Shown here in pieces: positions 62,931 to 64,000 of a stretch of DNA of 64,000 nucleotides. Position numbers and translations under genes: made by a program. Positions within the stretch are counted from its first letter, which is position 1. Each line of letters opens with the position of its first letter. Source of the DNA: CAVSDF01 sp963726715 (GTDB lineage: Bacteria; Bacteroidota; Rhodothermia; Rhodothermales; BA12). The notes under the pieces were generated by a model. That model saw only the letters and a list, made by a program, of their open reading frames with translations. It searched no databases and was not told the origin of the DNA. The stretch is from NCBI GenBank assembly GCA_963726715.1, contig CAVSDF010000005.1, positions 547,121 through 611,120 on the forward strand, read 5' to 3'.

Positions 62931-64000
62931 TCACTGGGTCATTTGACCTGATGTCTCGCCACCGGGTCCGTTCTCCTTGACGGAGCAAAAGACAGAAGCA
63001 GCCCGAAGGCCGCTCCTGCCTCTGAGGCTCACAGGCCACGGCCCAGGATCTGAGCAGCGTAACGGAAGCCCCGACCGATCACGTCGAGCACCGTCACCAG
63101 GACCGCCCGGCTGCTTCTGTCGAAGAGGATGTTCGTCATGGCCGTTCTCAGTTGAGGGTCTGGCGTACGACAGCAGGCCGCGAACGAGGGTCTCGTTGTG
63201 CTCCAAGTCCCGAACGGTCATCTTCGGATCGTGCCATGTGACGGCGGTGCCTCCGTTGAGAAGCCCGTAAAGAGTGTGCTCTTCACGTAGCAATGTCTGG
63301 TCGACCATGCGGCTCCAGAGCGTCATCGGCACAGGTGCGAAGACACCCTTGCGAAGCTGCTTCAGGTGCTCCGCCGTCAGAGGCGTGTTCGCCAGCTTGA
63401 CCGCCGAGGCCGCGAACTCCTTGAGACCGTAGTGGGCCTGTGAGAGCACCGACATCACCCGGCTGACCTCCTCTTCCCAGCCTGCCGACTTCTGGACGTG
63501 TCGAAAGCGAACGCGCCCGAAGAGCTGCGGGGCGATCATGCCGTTCGAGCAGGCCAGGCGATGGACGAACAGGCTTGCGGAGAGACGCTGGGAGCCGTCG
63601 TAGGATGTTCGCAGGGCCATCCCGATGCTGAGCGGATCGCCGACGCGGACCTCGACCTGGTAGGCGAAGGGGAAGGTGATGGCGAGGGCGAAGCGCTTGC
63701 CGTCGAAGAGCGTGCGGCTGGTGACGAAGTCGTGGCCGGAGCGAATGGCGATCTCTTCGGCCATGTCGCGAACGTCACGGTTGGGCACGAGGAGGTAGTC
63801 CTCGCGGACGATGCCGCATTCACGCCAGCCGGTAGGGCGTGGCGTCGTCTTCGATGCGGACGGTGAAGCCCTTCGAGCGCATGCCGTCATGGGTGATGAG
63901 CGGCCGCTTTTCGATGGGGGCGTACGGGTCGAGGCCCGAACGGGTTTGGGTGGAGAAGGGCTGAAGTCCGTTTCCGCTGATGGGCAGCAGATGCGGGGTT
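62931..64000 (-). CDS. DUF932 (phage/plasmid-like TIGR03299-type) protein, 5' end beyond the window, frameshifted
   Basis: The gene enters from the right edge. Reading leftwards: HLLPISGNGLQPFSTQTRSG and THDGMRSKGFTVRIEDDATP in one frame, then after a shift near 63830 ECGIVREDYLLVPNRDVRDM, ALRTSYDGSQRLSASLFVHR, LACSNGMIAPQLFGRVRFRH and LKQLRKGVFAPVPMTLWSRM in another. The S-Y-D-G-S and C-S-N-G-M blocks are typical of DUF932 proteins encoded by phages, plasmids and integrative elements. The function is unknown. The 3' end is uncertain: the frame runs on to 62931, but a shift near 63140 would end it at 63029, in a segment that also holds a 36-codon frame (ATG 63139, MTNILFDRSSRAVLVTVLDV). Confidence 0.65.
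   Translation of the reverse strand, partial: PRICCPSAETDFSPSPPKPVRASTRTPPSKSGRSSPMTACARRASPSASKTTPRPTGWRECGIVREDYLLVPNRDVRDMAEEIAIRSGHDFVTSRTLFDGKRFALAITFPFAYQVEVRVGDPLSIGMALRTSYDGSQRLSASLFVHRLACSNGMIAPQLFGRVRFRHVQKSAGWEEEVSRVMSVLSQAHYGLKEFAASAVKLANTPLTAEHLKQLRKGVFAPVPMTLWSRMVDQTLLREEHTLYGLLNGGTAVTWHDPKMTVRDLEHNETLVRGLLSYARPSTENGHDEHPLRQKQPGGPGDGARRDRSGLPLRCSDPGPWPVSLRGRSGLRAASVFCSVKENGPGGETSGQMTQ

Noticed and set aside
62603..62980. 125-codon plus-strand frame after tRNA-Thr
   Set aside because: It begins inside the terminator, crosses two hairpins and has no recognisable domain. It also overlaps the end of the DUF932 frame.

Overview
The window is chromosomal DNA from a GC-rich (about 70%) bacterium, most likely of the Rhodothermota/Bacteroidota side (a Rubricoccaceae-like lineage). 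The evidence is a protein with a type IX secretion (T9SS type A-like) C-terminal sorting domain, genes without Shine-Dalgarno sequences, a recurrent promoter element TAnnTTnG close to start codons (the Bacteroidota -7 box is TAnnTTTG), and a typical family mix: Big_5-type Ig lipoprotein, DUF164, Nfu_N, UMF1-type MFS and PD40/beta-barrel proteins. The assignment to a family is inference.

Layout. 1-3.8 kb: a secreted-protein fragment, clpC and an IscA-type Fe-S protein. 3.9-10.1 kb: mutY, a frameshifted Omp85-like barrel, gdx, rsmE, cupin, Nudix hydrolase and secG. 10.2-10.65 kb: RNase P RNA (rnpB). 10.7-14.8 kb: DUF164 protein, Nif3-like protein, MFS transporter and Nfu_N protein. 15.2-20.6 kb: two inner-membrane proteins, adk, a polyprenyl synthase, ptsH and ptsI. 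20.6-25.7 kb: an envelope cluster (peptidase/propeller/barrel protein, PQQ-propeller lipoprotein, PEGA protein). 26-33 kb: uvrC, a GH18-like lipoprotein and an RND pump. 33-40 kb: Ig-like lipoprotein, a small secreted protein, an SDR protein, photolyase, pyrR and pyrB. 40-46.9 kb: class V aminotransferase, EEP hydrolase, dprA, obg, rnhA, a DUF2892 protein and yigZ. 47-52.4 kb: a CHRD/T9SS cargo protein, TerC and a two-lipoyl-domain E2. 52.6-62.3 kb: a tyrosine recombinase lacking catalytic residues, zapE, two orphan OmpR-type regulators, a DUF1801 protein, a GH3 enzyme, class II DAHP synthase and carboxypeptidase M32. The window ends with tRNA-Thr followed by a different-looking segment carrying a DUF932 (phage/plasmid-type) gene, possibly the edge of an integrated element.

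Functionally this is mostly housekeeping: proteolysis, Fe-S assembly, DNA repair (mutY, uvrC, photolyase), pyrimidine synthesis and its control, isoprenoid and nucleotide metabolism, ribosome assembly, secretion and envelope construction. Two properties stand out. First, about seventeen genes need one or more single-base shifts to be read through while their neighbours are intact, which looks more like indel errors in the assembly than decay. Second, the intergenic DNA is a mosaic of several dispersed palindromic repeat families, some touching stop codons and one lying in frame inside a coding region.
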